Source of the DNA: Mitsuaria sp. 7
GTDB lineage: Bacteria; Pseudomonadota; Gammaproteobacteria; Burkholderiales; Burkholderiaceae_C
NCBI RefSeq assembly: GCF_001653795.1
Contig: NZ_CP011514.1
Span: forward strand, 4,420,279 to 4,484,278
Length of the DNA: 64,000 bases
Direction of reading: 5' to 3'
Made by a program: the position numbers and the translations under genes. Below, piece after piece: positions 43,807 through 52,640 of this stretch. How positions within the stretch are numbered: position 1 is the first letter of the stretch; each line of letters opens with the position of its first letter. The notes beneath the pieces were generated by a model. The model was not told the origin of the DNA and ran no database searches. It was given only the letters and a program-made list of their open reading frames with translations.

Positions 43807-44697
43807 GTGGACATCGAGGAACTCAAGACCTTCGTGGAAGTGGCCGATGCGGGCGGGATCTCTCCCGCCGCACTCCGGCTGGGGGTCGCCAAATCCATCG
43901 TCAGCCGGCGCCTCGCGCGGCTGGAGGCCGACCTCGGCGTGCAACTGCTGGCGCGCACGACGCGCGGCGCGTCGCTCACCGAAGCCGGGACGACCTTCCG
44001 GGACTACGCCGCCCGGATCTGCGCGGAGCTCGACATCGCGCGGGAGACGGTGCTGCCCGCCGGCGACCTGCGCGGGCGCCTGCGCATCGCCGCGCCGCTG
44101 TCCTTCGGCCCGACGCACTTCGCCCCCGTGCTGGCCGAGATGGCCCGCCGTCATCCGCTGCTGCACCTCCAGACCTGCTACAGCGACCACTTCGTCGATC
44201 TCGTCACGCAGGGCTACGACTGTGCGATCCGGGTCGGCTACCTGCCCGATTCGAACCTCGTCGCCGCGCGCGTCGGCCAGATCCACGCGAAGCTGGTGGC
44301 GAGCCCCGCCTACATCGCGGCGCACGGCGCGCCGGAGACCCCCGAGGAGCTCCTGGCGCATGAAGCGCTGATGCAGGGCATGGAGAGCTGGCAGTTGATG
44401 GACGGCGACGAGATCATCACGGTGCGTCCGCAAGGGCGCTTCAAGGCGGACAACGGGTCGGCGCTGGTGGCCGCGGCCGTCGCGGGGCTGGGCATCGGCT
44501 ATCTGCCCGATGGCCTCACCCACAGCCATCGGGCGTCCGGCGCCCTGGTGCCCGTCATGACCCGCTATCCCGTGCGGACCGCGGGCGCCTACGTCGTGCG
44601 TCCGCCCGGCCCGCATCCCTCACGGAAGATCCGCGTGCTGATCGAGTTGCTGCGCGAGTACTTCGACCAGACACCGAACCTCGTGGCGGCGGCGTAG
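43807..44697 (+). CDS. LysR-family transcriptional regulator
   Basis: About 296 residues. The winged helix-turn-helix is at residues 1-60 (ELKTFVEVADAGGISPAALRLGVAKSIVSRRLARLE), followed by a type-2 periplasmic-binding-like effector domain. The GTG at 43807 has AGAGGA about 8 bases upstream; an earlier in-frame GTG at 43783 is less likely. It converges with a pirin gene that is followed by an isochorismatase-type hydrolase gene. LysR, pirin and such hydrolases are often neighbours, and this protein probably controls them or itself. Confidence 0.92.
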   Translation: MDIEELKTFVEVADAGGISPAALRLGVAKSIVSRRLARLEADLGVQLLARTTRGASLTEAGTTFRDYAARICAELDIARETVLPAGDLRGRLRIAAPLSFGPTHFAPVLAEMARRHPLLHLQTCYSDHFVDLVTQGYDCAIRVGYLPDSNLVAARVGQIHAKLVASPAYIAAHGAPETPEELLAHEALMQGMESWQLMDGDEIITVRPQGRFKADNGSALVAAAVAGLGIGYLPDGLTHSHRASGALVPVMTRYPVRTAGAYVVRPPGPHPSRKIRVLIELLREYFDQTPNLVAAA

Positions 44698-44733
44698 GGA
44701 TCGTCTGCCCGGCGATCGTCGATCGTCGATCGC

Positions 44734-45654
44734 CTACTCGCCGCCCGCTTCGCCGGTGAAGACCGGGATCGATCCGCCGTCCCCCTGGCGTCGATCCCCG
44801 GCGGCGATCAGCAGCTTGCGCAGACGCTCGATATTGGCCTCGCCCTTTTCCAGGGCCGCCGCCGACGTGTGCACCGAATAGTTGCCCAGATGCAGCTCAT
44901 GCGCATGCGGCACCGCGGACCCGATGACGAACACGACGTCTTCCTCGGCACCGGCTTCGAGCGCGATGGATTGGGACGACGGATCGAAGAGCGCCATCTG
45001 GCCCGTCTCCGCCGAGGCCTCGCCCACCAGGCGACCGCTGGCCACGGCCATCCACGCGACCGTCTGCCCCTCCGGCGGGACGAAGGTCCACGAGGTGCCC
45101 GCGGCCAGCCGGACCAGCAGATAGGTCACGCCGTCGGGAGACCGCGCGGGACTGCGCACGCCGCCATAGCTGCCGAGGATGACGTGCGCGGGGCCGGTCG
45201 TCGGCACCTGCGGCGCCTCCACATACTGGCTCTCGACCGTCGCCTGTTCCAGCGCCGGCGGCAGCGCGATCCAGAGCTGGAAGCCCTTGGCGCGCGGGGA
45301 CCTGCCGCCGGACAGCTCCTTGCCGTGCCAGACGCCGCCGCCGGCACGCATCCACTCGAAGCCGCCGAAGCCGATGTACCCGGTGCCGTCCGCCGGATCA
45401 TCGAAGCGCAGGTCTCCGTCCACGATGACCGTGATCGTGGCCAGGCCGGAATGCGGGTGGATGGAGAACCCCCCGCGCGGGTCGTGCAGGTCGATGTCGA
45501 AAAGATCGAGGAACACGAAGGGCTTGAGCGTGTGTCCAAGATCCGACGGGCTCATCAAGCGCGTGATCGGGCCGTGCATGTGACCGCGCGTGCGCAGGCT
45601 CACGCGGCGCGGGCCCGCGTCGACGGGGCGCTGCAATCCGTCCCGGGCATTCAT
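44734..45654 (-). CDS. Pirin-family protein
   Basis: Bicupin protein of 306 residues. The N-terminal cupin holds the metal-binding motif: FSIHPHSGLATITVIVDG and WMRAGGGVWHGKE give His, His, His and Glu-type ligands, as in quercetinase-active pirins. The C-terminal domain has YLLVRLAAGTSWTFVPPEGQ. The ATG has GGAGGAG upstream. It lies 30 bases after the isochorismatase-type gene on the same strand. The 36-base gap to the convergent LysR gene contains three GATCGTC repeats and no clear terminator. Confidence 0.9.
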   Translation of the reverse strand: MNARDGLQRPVDAGPRRVSLRTRGHMHGPITRLMSPSDLGHTLKPFVFLDLFDIDLHDPRGGFSIHPHSGLATITVIVDGDLRFDDPADGTGYIGFGGFEWMRAGGGVWHGKELSGGRSPRAKGFQLWIALPPALEQATVESQYVEAPQVPTTGPAHVILGSYGGVRSPARSPDGVTYLLVRLAAGTSWTFVPPEGQTVAWMAVASGRLVGEASAETGQMALFDPSSQSIALEAGAEEDVVFVIGSAVPHAHELHLGNYSVHTSAAALEKGEANIERLRKLLIAAGDRRQGDGGSIPVFTGEAGGE

Positions 45655-45684
45655 GGGGTTCTCCTCCGAGGCATGACCTGACCC

Positions 45685-46350
45685 TCAGCCGGCGATCTTG
45701 GGAATGCTGGAGCCCTTCGCGGCCGACTCCAGCAACTGGACTTCCCAGGCGTACGCGATGCCGGAGGCGCCGCCATGGTCCCGGACGACTTCCGTCAGCG
45801 GCACCGCGGTCTCCACGCGCGCCCAGTCGCGCTGCCATTCGGAGATCACCGCCATCCACGTGATGGGCACGGCGCCCGCCTGCACGAGCCGGCGCACCGC
45901 CATGTCGTGGGACTCCGCCGACACGCCGCCGGAGGCGTCGGTGACCACGAACACGTCGTATCCCTCGCCCAGCGCCTGGATGGCCGGCATCGCCAGGCAG
46001 ATCTCCGTCCACAGCGCCGCGAGGATCAGCTGCTTGCGGCCGCTCTTCTTGACGATGTCGGTGACCGCCGGGTCCTCCCAGGTGTTGATGAAGGTCCGGT
46101 TGATCGGCTTCTGATCCGGGAACACGTCCTGCAGACCCTTGATCAGGTAGCCGCCGCGCTCCTCGATCACCGTGGTCAGGATGGTCGGCACGTTGAAGAC
46201 CTTGGCGCCCTTCGCCAGGCCGATCACGTTGTTCGTGATCATCGTCGGCTCATGGCTGTGCAGGTTCGCGAACTGGTAGGGCTGATGGTCGATCAGGACC
46301 ACGATGCTGTCTTCGGGACGAAGCAATGCGGGAAGACCGGTCTTGGGCAT
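45685..46350 (-). CDS. Isochorismatase-family cysteine hydrolase (YcaC-like)
   Basis: A 221-residue alpha/beta hydrolase of the isochorismatase superfamily. The catalytic triad is recognisable: Asp in VVLIDHQPYQFAN (residue about 21), a Lys/Arg region around INRTFINTW, and Cys in AALWTEICLAMPA (about residue 118). YcaC-like members have no firmly known substrate. GGAGC precedes the ATG. The gene lies 28 bases after a LuxR-type gene and 30 before the pirin gene, all on the lower strand. Confidence 0.9.
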   Translation of the reverse strand: MPKTGLPALLRPEDSIVVLIDHQPYQFANLHSHEPTMITNNVIGLAKGAKVFNVPTILTTVIEERGGYLIKGLQDVFPDQKPINRTFINTWEDPAVTDIVKKSGRKQLILAALWTEICLAMPAIQALGEGYDVFVVTDASGGVSAESHDMAVRRLVQAGAVPITWMAVISEWQRDWARVETAVPLTEVVRDHGGASGIAYAWEVQLLESAAKGSSIPKIAG

Positions 46351-46378
46351 GGGAAAAGCTCCTTGAGGAATCTGGCGC

Positions 46379-47233
46379 TCACGCGCCGTCGGGGGAATCG
46401 AGCAGGCGTCGCCGCGGGGATGGGCGGCTTGCCGTGGCCTGCGAATGGGAAAGGATGTTGCCGACGCCGCCGCGGGAGGTCACTGTCCGATCTTGCGCAC
46501 GACAGTCGGAATCGATCGCCGACGAGTACCGCCACTCGTCGATCAAGTCGCGACGCATGGCCTCGATGACGGCCTGCGTCCTGCTGTGCACGTTCAGCTT
46601 GTGCAGCACCGTCTTCACATGCGTCTTGATCGTTCCCGGCGCGATGCCCAGCCGCAATCCGATGGACTTGTTGTCCAGACCGGTGCACAGCATCGTGAGC
46701 ACGTCGAACTCCCGCGGCGTCAAGGCATCGCCGGGCCAGTCTTCCGCCACCGCGGCGGCCGCGGTGCGGCACAGGTAGCGACGACCCGCGATGACCGCGC
46801 AGGCGGCCTGCTGGAGCTCTTCCAGCGTGCACGACGCATGGACGTAGCCGGTCACGCCGGCCGCCATGGCCAGCCGCACCCGCCGGCCCGTCACCGTGGC
46901 GGTGACGATGAGCCAGCGCGGACCTGCGCCGTCGTTGGTGCCGTCGTTGGCGCCGTCGGGACCGTCGGAGCTCGGCGCGTGAAGCCGCGCCTGCAGGGCA
47001 TCGTCGTGATCGCCCACGAGCAGGCGCGGACGGACCGGCCCCGACCAGACAGGCACGGTGGCGCCGCCGGCATCGCAGGCCAGCAGGGCCGGTGAGAGGG
47101 CCGCGGCGATGCCGGCCCGCATGAGCGGATGGCGATGCACGACGACGACATCCGCGAACGCATGGTCGCGCCGGGCCTGCCGCGGGACAGCCGGGGGCTT
47201 GTCGATAGGGGTGGTCATCAGGAGTTTCTTCAT
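46379..47233 (-). CDS. LuxR-type regulator with degenerate receiver domain
   Basis: About 284 residues. The C-terminal helix-turn-helix is clear (LTPREFDVLTMLCTGLDNKSIGLRLGIAPGTIKTHVKTVLHKL). The N-terminal domain is receiver-like (VVVVHRHPLMRAGIAAAL) but the usual acidic pair after the first strand is replaced by His-Arg, and the phospho-acceptor region reads LLVGDHDDALQARL. Control by phosphorylation is therefore doubtful. A 55-residue tail of low complexity follows the DNA-binding domain. It is the last gene after amidohydrolase and porin (39-base gap) and may regulate them. Confidence 0.85.
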   Translation of the reverse strand: MKKLLMTTPIDKPPAVPRQARRDHAFADVVVVHRHPLMRAGIAAALSPALLACDAGGATVPVWSGPVRPRLLVGDHDDALQARLHAPSSDGPDGANDGTNDGAGPRWLIVTATVTGRRVRLAMAAGVTGYVHASCTLEELQQAACAVIAGRRYLCRTAAAAVAEDWPGDALTPREFDVLTMLCTGLDNKSIGLRLGIAPGTIKTHVKTVLHKLNVHSRTQAVIEAMRRDLIDEWRYSSAIDSDCRAQDRTVTSRGGVGNILSHSQATASRPSPRRRLLDSPDGA

Positions 47234-47272
47234 CGGTGCGCGGAGGGCCTGGCGGATGTCGCCTTGACGGGT

Positions 47273-48742
47273 TCAGAACCGGTACTGCGCACTGAGGCTG
47301 AGGAAGCTCAACACCTCGCCGGCGCCGGTCTCGCGCAGGAATGCACCCGGCTGTGCGTAGGCGACGACCGCGGTCGAGGACCAGCCCGGCGCCATCGTCC
47401 AGGTGGCTCCCAGCGAGGCGATGGTCGCCACATAGCGGGCGCGACTGTCGCCCGCGGCGCGGAACAGCAGGCCGTTGGGCGCGTACACGCCATCGCGGGT
47501 GCTGTGACGCCAGAAGAAATCGAGGCTGGCGTTCAGCTGGACCTGCGGTGCGACCTTGAAGCTCAGCGCCGGGTGGATGTTGAGGAAGTTGCGAGGCCCG
47601 AGCGTCGCTTCATCGCCGAAGTAGTTGCCGCGCGGATAGAACGGATTGAGGGTGCCGAGGCGGTCGTCGTGGGGATCCTTGTCGCCGCTGGCGACGGCGA
47701 GGAGCAGCCCCACCCTCGGCTGGCCGGCCACGCCATCGAAGGTGTAGCCGGTGTCCGTGGCGAGCGACCAGGCGCGGATGTCTGCATCGCCGAAGCGCCC
47801 GCCCTGCACGGCGCCCTCCCAGTTCCAATCCCAGTGCCAGTCCCCGGCCTGGCGGCCGCCGAACACGCGCGTGCCGAGCGACCAGCGGCGTTCGTGCGCC
47901 ACGCCCTGGACGTAGCGGGCCGCGGCGTCGTCGAGATGCAGCGCATAGACGTCCCAGGAGGTGACGCTGCCGGTGCGCGTCGCATAGAGACCGCGCAGCC
48001 TCTGGGTCGTCGAACGGGCGTCATCGAAGCTGCCCGGGCGGTTCTGCCGCGGCGCCGCCGTGAAGGCATCGACACGCCAGGCGCCGCTGGTGGCATAGGC
48101 GCGCACGGCGTCGAAACTGCGCCGCACGTTCGGGCCCTCGCGGGCGTCGATGGCGCGCCCCGAGCCGAACTGCAGTTCCTGGACGCCGGCACGCAAGCCG
48201 ACGCCGCCCTGCCCCATCGCCGATCGCCATTCGACGAACAGGTTGGTCGGATCCAGCCGATCCTCGTCCACCGGCGACGGACCTCCCGCACGGCCCTTGG
48301 TGATCGAGCTCGCCAGTTGCGCGAAGCCGCGCCAATGCTCGTCCAGGCGCAGATCGGCGAAGACGGAAGCACGCTGCATCAGCACCCCACGCTTGTCCTG
48401 GCGATCCAGCCCGTAGCGCGGATTGCCGGCGTGCTCGTAGCGCCAGCGCAGGTCGCCGCCGAGGCTCAGGCGCAGGTCGTCGCTGACCGGGCGGTCCTTC
48501 CAGCAGGCGATGCCGTCGCCGGCCTCGTGCCCGTCCTCGTGCGCGTCCTTGCGCGCGTCCTCATTGCAGGACTGGCGCTGGGCGCGGAAGTCGTCGTCGA
48601 ACCGCAAGGGACGGAACTGCGCGAGCGCCGCATCAGCCGCCACCAGCGACAGCAGCAGCACACCGCGCCGCGCCGCGCGCGCGCCCACCCCGCCCGTCGA
48701 TGCCCAGTGCCTTCGGGGACGAGTCAGTCGGGGAGGCCTCAT
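47273..48742 (-). CDS. Outer-membrane porin of the alginate-export (AlgE-like) family
   Basis: About 489 residues: a signal sequence (GVLLLSLVAADAALAQ), then alternating amphipathic strands such as LRLSLGGDLRWRYEHAGNPRYG and a final aromatic residue (LSLSAQYRF), as expected of a beta-barrel. The family handles polysaccharides or hydrophobic compounds. An Asp/Glu/His-rich stretch (residues about 63-77) follows the signal region. The ATG at 48742 overlaps the amidohydrolase stop as ATGA; the frame is open further but overlaps that gene. Coupled expression suggests it admits or exports the amidohydrolase substrate or product. Confidence 0.85.
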   Translation of the reverse strand: MRPPRLTRPRRHWASTGGVGARAARRGVLLLSLVAADAALAQFRPLRFDDDFRAQRQSCNEDARKDAHEDGHEAGDGIACWKDRPVSDDLRLSLGGDLRWRYEHAGNPRYGLDRQDKRGVLMQRASVFADLRLDEHWRGFAQLASSITKGRAGGPSPVDEDRLDPTNLFVEWRSAMGQGGVGLRAGVQELQFGSGRAIDAREGPNVRRSFDAVRAYATSGAWRVDAFTAAPRQNRPGSFDDARSTTQRLRGLYATRTGSVTSWDVYALHLDDAAARYVQGVAHERRWSLGTRVFGGRQAGDWHWDWNWEGAVQGGRFGDADIRAWSLATDTGYTFDGVAGQPRVGLLLAVASGDKDPHDDRLGTLNPFYPRGNYFGDEATLGPRNFLNIHPALSFKVAPQVQLNASLDFFWRHSTRDGVYAPNGLLFRAAGDSRARYVATIASLGATWTMAPGWSSTAVVAYAQPGAFLRETGAGEVLSFLSLSAQYRF

Positions 48743-50547
48743 CGAGCGGTGTAGTAGCCGCCGAACTGCTTGATCGGCGACCAGGCGGGCAGGATCTCCG
48801 GCAAGGCGGGAGACAGCGGACCGTACTCCTGCGCGCCGTAGACCACGCGGCCGTCCATGACGGTCAGGACCGAGCTGATCGACGGGATCTGGGCTTCCGC
48901 GACGGTGAAGTAGTCCTTGTCCAGCAGCACGAAGTCGGCGAGGCAACCGGGGGCGATCACGCCCGCCTCGGCGTCGGCGTGCATGAACCACGCCGCCTTG
49001 CGGGTGAACAGTCCCAGCGCTTCGGCCCGTGTCAGACGATTGTTCCTGGCCAGCACTTCGGTGCCGGAGACGGACTTTCCGGACACCATCCAGCTGATGC
49101 CGATCCACGGATTGAACGAAGCCGCGCGGAAGGCGTCGGTGGTCATGGCCAGCGGGATGCCGCTGTCGACGAGCTCGCGCAGGCGCGGGGTCATCAGCGC
49201 CTTGTCGCGCCCGTGGGTCTTGATGAAGGCGTCGCCGTGCAGCGCCATCTTGGTGTCCAGGGCGACGCCGCCGCCCAGCGCCTTCACGCGGGCGATGTTG
49301 GCGGGGCTGATGGTCTCGGCGTGCTCGAGGCTCCAGCGCAGGCCGTCGAGCGGCGTCTTCCGGTTCAGCGTCTCGAGCGCATCGAGGAAGGGCGTGATGT
49401 TCTCGTCGTAGCTGATGTGCTCGCGGAAAGGGATGCGCCGCTGGACCAGCTTGGCGATATCCCTTTCCACCAGGTCGCGCCACTTCTCCGGCGGGATGAC
49501 GATCGCGGGGCGGTCGAAGTTCTCGTGGTCGTGGACCTCCGCCGACAGCAGCTCGCCGGCGCCGCGATAGGTGTGACCGTGCGCGAGCTGCGGGTGCAGG
49601 TTCTGGCCGGGACTGATGGGCGCCGTCTTCGTGACCGCCGTGATCTGTGCGTCCACCATGTTGAAGTCGGCGCCGGTTCCGAACTGGATGTCCACGAAGG
49701 GCATGCGGATGTTGAGGCGGTTGTCGCGGGCGAGGACGTCCACGGTGCGCTGGGCCTTGGGATAGCCGCGGAAGCCCGTGCCCGCGTCCACGATGGACGT
49801 GATCCCGACACGGTTGAGGCTGTGCACCGTCTGGACCAGCGAGCTCACCTCCTCGTCGAACGAGAGCTGGGGGACCATGGCCTCGATGCCGATGAACATG
49901 AAGGTGTTGCCATGGATCACGCCGGTGTACCGGCCCTGCCCGTCCTTCTCGAGCACCGTGTCCGGCAGCGCGGGGAACCTGTCCGTGCCCAGGCCGAGGG
50001 CCGCGATCGCCTGCGGGTTCAGGTAGGCGCGGTTGTAGGCGTACTGCACGATGGCCGGGCGGTCGGGGACGGCCTTGCGGATTTCCTCGATCGTGGGGAA
50101 ACGCTGCTCCTCGAACTGGTAGGGCGACCAGCCGCCGATCACCTTCACCCACTGGCCTTCCGGCGTCCGCTTCGCCTGTTCGCTCAGCATCGCGAGCGCG
50201 CGACGCAGCGTGGGCACGCCCTCCCACCGCAGGGTGTAGTTGTAGCCGCCCTCGTTGAGCACGTGGGTGTGCGCGTCGATGAGGCCGGGGATGAGCCGCC
50301 GTCCGCGGGAATCGATGACGCGGGTGCCGGCGTTCTTCAGGGCCAGGACGTCGGCTTCCGTGCCGACCGCGTAGATGCGGCCGCTCTTGACGGCCAGGGC
50401 CGTCGCCGTGGGTTGTCCGGCATTCCCAGTGAAGATCCTGGCGTTGTGCACGATCAGGTCAGCGCCCGAGGCCTCCGGCTTGACCTGTGCCTGGGCGTGG
50501 GTCAAGCCGATCATCATCAGACCTGCGATCAGTCGCTTCAGCTTCAC
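48739..50547 (-). CDS. Exported amidohydrolase (amidohydrolase_3, YtcJ-like)
   Basis: Metal-dependent hydrolase of about 602 residues. Seen: the HxH metal motif in LIDAHTHVLNEGG (about residue 75), the late His in SLEHAETISP, and the Asp in MTTDAFRAA. The N-terminus (MKLKRLIAGLMMIGLTHAQAQ) is a signal peptide, so it acts in the periplasm. I infer a GTG start at 50547 behind GAGGGAAAG. It is the first gene of the amidohydrolase-porin-LuxR operon. The substrate is unknown. Confidence 0.88.
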   Translation of the reverse strand: MKLKRLIAGLMMIGLTHAQAQVKPEASGADLIVHNARIFTGNAGQPTATALAVKSGRIYAVGTEADVLALKNAGTRVIDSRGRRLIPGLIDAHTHVLNEGGYNYTLRWEGVPTLRRALAMLSEQAKRTPEGQWVKVIGGWSPYQFEEQRFPTIEEIRKAVPDRPAIVQYAYNRAYLNPQAIAALGLGTDRFPALPDTVLEKDGQGRYTGVIHGNTFMFIGIEAMVPQLSFDEEVSSLVQTVHSLNRVGITSIVDAGTGFRGYPKAQRTVDVLARDNRLNIRMPFVDIQFGTGADFNMVDAQITAVTKTAPISPGQNLHPQLAHGHTYRGAGELLSAEVHDHENFDRPAIVIPPEKWRDLVERDIAKLVQRRIPFREHISYDENITPFLDALETLNRKTPLDGLRWSLEHAETISPANIARVKALGGGVALDTKMALHGDAFIKTHGRDKALMTPRLRELVDSGIPLAMTTDAFRAASFNPWIGISWMVSGKSVSGTEVLARNNRLTRAEALGLFTRKAAWFMHADAEAGVIAPGCLADFVLLDKDYFTVAEAQIPSISSVLTVMDGRVVYGAQEYGPLSPALPEILPAWSPIKQFGGYYTAR

Positions 50548-50699
50548 TGTTCTTTCCCTCTCGATGGATGTGAAAAGACGCCCCGGAATCCGCAGGCGTC
50601 GAACGAGGGAAATGTTGCCGGCTCGGTCCGGCGCAGTCACTGATCGTTCTTGCTGGCGACAGCACGATCCGCTCATCGGCTCGGCCGGCCAGGAAAGCA

Positions 50700-50724
50700 A
50701 AAAGCCCAGCGGAGCTGGGCTTTT
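50700..50724. terminator. Bidirectional rho-independent terminator
   Basis: AAAAGCCCAGC-GGA-GCTGGGCTTTT is a perfect stem with A- and T-runs on either side. It lies just after the hemerythrin gene stop on the lower strand and would end its transcript before the amidohydrolase operon. Confidence 0.88.
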
Positions 50725-50762
50725 GTCGGGGGCGGTCACCGGACTCGCGCGCTGGCGGGCCC

Positions 50763-51278
50763 TCAGTGAGACGTCGGGTACTGGGCCAGCAGTTCGTCCT
50801 TGCGGCTCTGAAGGCGCTGCCCCAGCTCCACCAGGTCGAGCTTGGACTTCTTCGCCTTGGGGAACATCTCGTTCTGCTCTTCCTTCACGTGGTGCTTGAC
50901 CCACTCGCTCATGACCTTGACCTTGGCGTCATAGTCCTCGCCATAGGGTTCGACGCCTTCGACGGCGGCGATCAGGTCCTTGATGCTCTGATGTTCGACC
51001 TTGGCCTCCGGGACCAGTTCCTTGTCGCGTAGCGCAGCCTGGACCTCGGGATAGAAGATCTCCTCCTCCACCTGGGCATGGACGGTGAGCTCCTGGCAGA
51101 TCTGCGCCACCAGCTGGCGCTTCTTCGCCGTCGAGCGCGACTTCTCGAACTGGTCGAACAGGTCGCTGACCTTCTTGTGGTCGGCACGCAGCAGCGTCAC
51201 GGCGTCGGGCGTGCGCGGCGACGCCTTCGTCGAGGATTTGCGGACAGCAGTGCTTCGGGTGGCGGTGGTGGACGGCAT
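50763..51278 (-). CDS. Hemerythrin-like HHE-domain protein
   Basis: About 171 residues with a helical HHE cation-binding domain that probably holds a di-iron or heme-related site. Ligand residues are seen in LLRADHKKVSDLFDQFE, HAQVEEEIFYPEV, VEHQSIKDL and WVKHHVKEEQNEMFP. A Ser/Thr-rich basic leader of about 25 residues precedes it. The ATG at 51278 has AGGAG 7 bases upstream, in a context (CGCCAGGAGTC) repeated before a small gene at 52138. Such proteins are linked to oxygen, NO or general stress. Confidence 0.9.
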   Translation of the reverse strand: MPSTTATRSTAVRKSSTKASPRTPDAVTLLRADHKKVSDLFDQFEKSRSTAKKRQLVAQICQELTVHAQVEEEIFYPEVQAALRDKELVPEAKVEHQSIKDLIAAVEGVEPYGEDYDAKVKVMSEWVKHHVKEEQNEMFPKAKKSKLDLVELGQRLQSRKDELLAQYPTSH

Positions 51279-51398
51279 CTTGACTCCTGGCGATGGCTGG
51301 AAGGGGATACGACAAAGGGACCTGATGCTCAGACATCGCCCGGGCAATCAGCCTCGATGCCTGATGGCAATGCGCGAACCCGGTCGCGGCGGGGGCCC

Positions 51399-51815
51399 TC
51401 ACGTCCTCCTTCTCGCCTTGGCCATCAGGTCGATCAGCCCGCGCTCCAATTGCTTGAAGTCGAACGGCTTGGACCAATACGCGGAGGCGCCACCACGCAG
51501 CGACGCTTCGATGTCCACGGGCTGGTTGCTCGCCGACAGCACGATGACCGGGATGTCCGCGAACGACGCGACGGCACGGAACCGTCGCAACACCTCCAAC
51601 CCGTCCAGGTCCGGCAGGTGCCTGTCCAGGAGTACCGCATCCGGCGGTTCGAGCTGACAGGAGGCGAGCCCCGTGGCGCCGGTCATCGCGACTTCCAGCC
51701 TCAGGTCCGGGTATTGCGCAGCCCAGTGCTGCATCAGCAACCCGTTGATGGGGTCGTCTTCGATGTAGACGATTCTTCCGGAGAGGTCTGCGCTTGGCAT
51801 GGCCATGGCGTGCAT
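51399..51815 (-). CDS. Stand-alone response-regulator receiver protein
   Basis: About 138 residues, receiver domain only. The acidic pocket is IVYIEDDP, the phospho-acceptor Asp is in AVLLDRHLPDLDG, and the switch Ser and Lys are in IVLSASNQP and WSKPFD. With no output domain it must act through a phosphorelay or protein contacts. Several Met codons near the start (MHAMAM) leave the start uncertain by five codons. It lies upstream of the hemerythrin gene, 120 bases apart, on the same strand. Confidence 0.9.
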   Translation of the reverse strand: MHAMAMPSADLSGRIVYIEDDPINGLLMQHWAAQYPDLRLEVAMTGATGLASCQLEPPDAVLLDRHLPDLDGLEVLRRFRAVASFADIPVIVLSASNQPVDIEASLRGGASAYWSKPFDFKQLERGLIDLMAKARRRT

Positions 51816-51952
51816 CCGTCAGATGAGGAAAGCCGGGCAATCTTCCTGTGCCGGCTCAGCTGGGGGTCAGAAGTCTTACGACACGCCGAAGACTTCGGAT
51901 CAGTTCCCATGGCCTTGTCGCGGAGAACGCCGGCCCGGAAACCGAGGCGCCT

Positions 51953-52138
51953 TCAGATGAAGCGAGCTGCGGCGGCGTCTCCGATACCCAGCTTTGCGGT
52001 GGCTTTCGGTTCTCCCCGTGCCGGACCGCCTCGTTTGCTCCAGTCCCGTTGGTCAAATGCTTGACGTCGTGCATCGTCCTGTCGCCGCTCTTGCGGCCTT
52101 CCAATTTCGACACGCACCTTGTCTTGATTGCCGTACAT
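51953..52138 (-). CDS. Small basic protein of unknown function
   Basis: A 61-residue, charged, probably unstructured protein (begins MYGNQDKVRVEIGRPQERRQ). The family is unknown to me. Support comes from the start region: CGCCAGGAGTC precedes the ATG by a good spacing and repeats the ribosome-binding context of the hemerythrin gene; the disordered-protein gene at 53660 has a similar AAAGGAGTC. The open frame continues upstream, but only this start has a site. It lies in an 825-base stretch (51816-52640) that is less GC-rich than its surroundings. Confidence 0.45.
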   Translation of the reverse strand: MYGNQDKVRVEIGRPQERRQDDARRQAFDQRDWSKRGGPARGEPKATAKLGIGDAAAARFI

Positions 52139-52327
52139 ACCGACTCCTGGCGATTGAGAACCATTGGAGGCAAATGGCCTGCCTCCAGTGGCCACAGGAG
52201 CGCCGTCGCCTTCACCTGTCGCCGCAGACTCAGCACGGAACTTGCTGATGTCTGTTGAAGCAAGGTCACGTCGTCCTGAATCGACGAGCCGGTGCAGAAC
52301 GAAAGAGGTGGACCACGAAGGAGCGAT

Positions 52328-52486
52328 ATGAGAGCCGAGAAAGATGTACGCGCTTTGCGGCGTGAGAAGCGCAGACCGTTGAGCCAGCAGGTCTCGCTTC
52401 AAGAGCGTTACGTTGAACGGGAGGCCGCCTTCTCCGAGCGGGATCGCGAACTCGCGGAGCGCACGCGCAGGAGCGCGAGGACCTGA
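52328..52486 (+). CDS. Possible small charged peptide
   Basis: A 52-residue frame, very rich in Arg and Glu (RAEKDVRALRREKRRP; SERDRELAERTRR) with a coiled-coil-like pattern. AAGGAG lies 4 bases before the ATG. There is no other support, and high Arg/Glu content is common in chance frames of GC-rich DNA. The remainder of the stretch between 52139 and 52640 shows no convincing gene. Confidence 0.25.
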   Translation: MRAEKDVRALRREKRRPLSQQVSLQERYVEREAAFSERDRELAERTRRSART

Positions 52487-52640
52487 GCGTGCGAGCGCCC
52501 TCGCGCTCCTGTCCAAGAAGGTGAGAGCCCGCAGGCCGCCGCTTCAGCACCTTCCCGATGAACGCGGGGTGGAAGCGGATGACCGCGGGCCTTGAAGGAC
52601 GATGCGCGCCGCCCGCTGGACGGGCAGCCGGACGCCGTCG

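Noticed and set aside
44697..44734. GATCGTC repeats between the LysR and pirin genes as a terminator
   Set aside because: They do not form a clean stem followed by a T-run.
48743..50227. N-terminal extension of the porin gene
   Set aside because: It overlaps the amidohydrolase gene; the ATGA junction at 48742 and the signal peptide define the start.
51848..52550. Several frames of 84-208 codons in the less GC-rich spacer
   Set aside because: They overlap in many frames and lack ribosome binding sites; only the frames starting at 52138 and 52328 have one.
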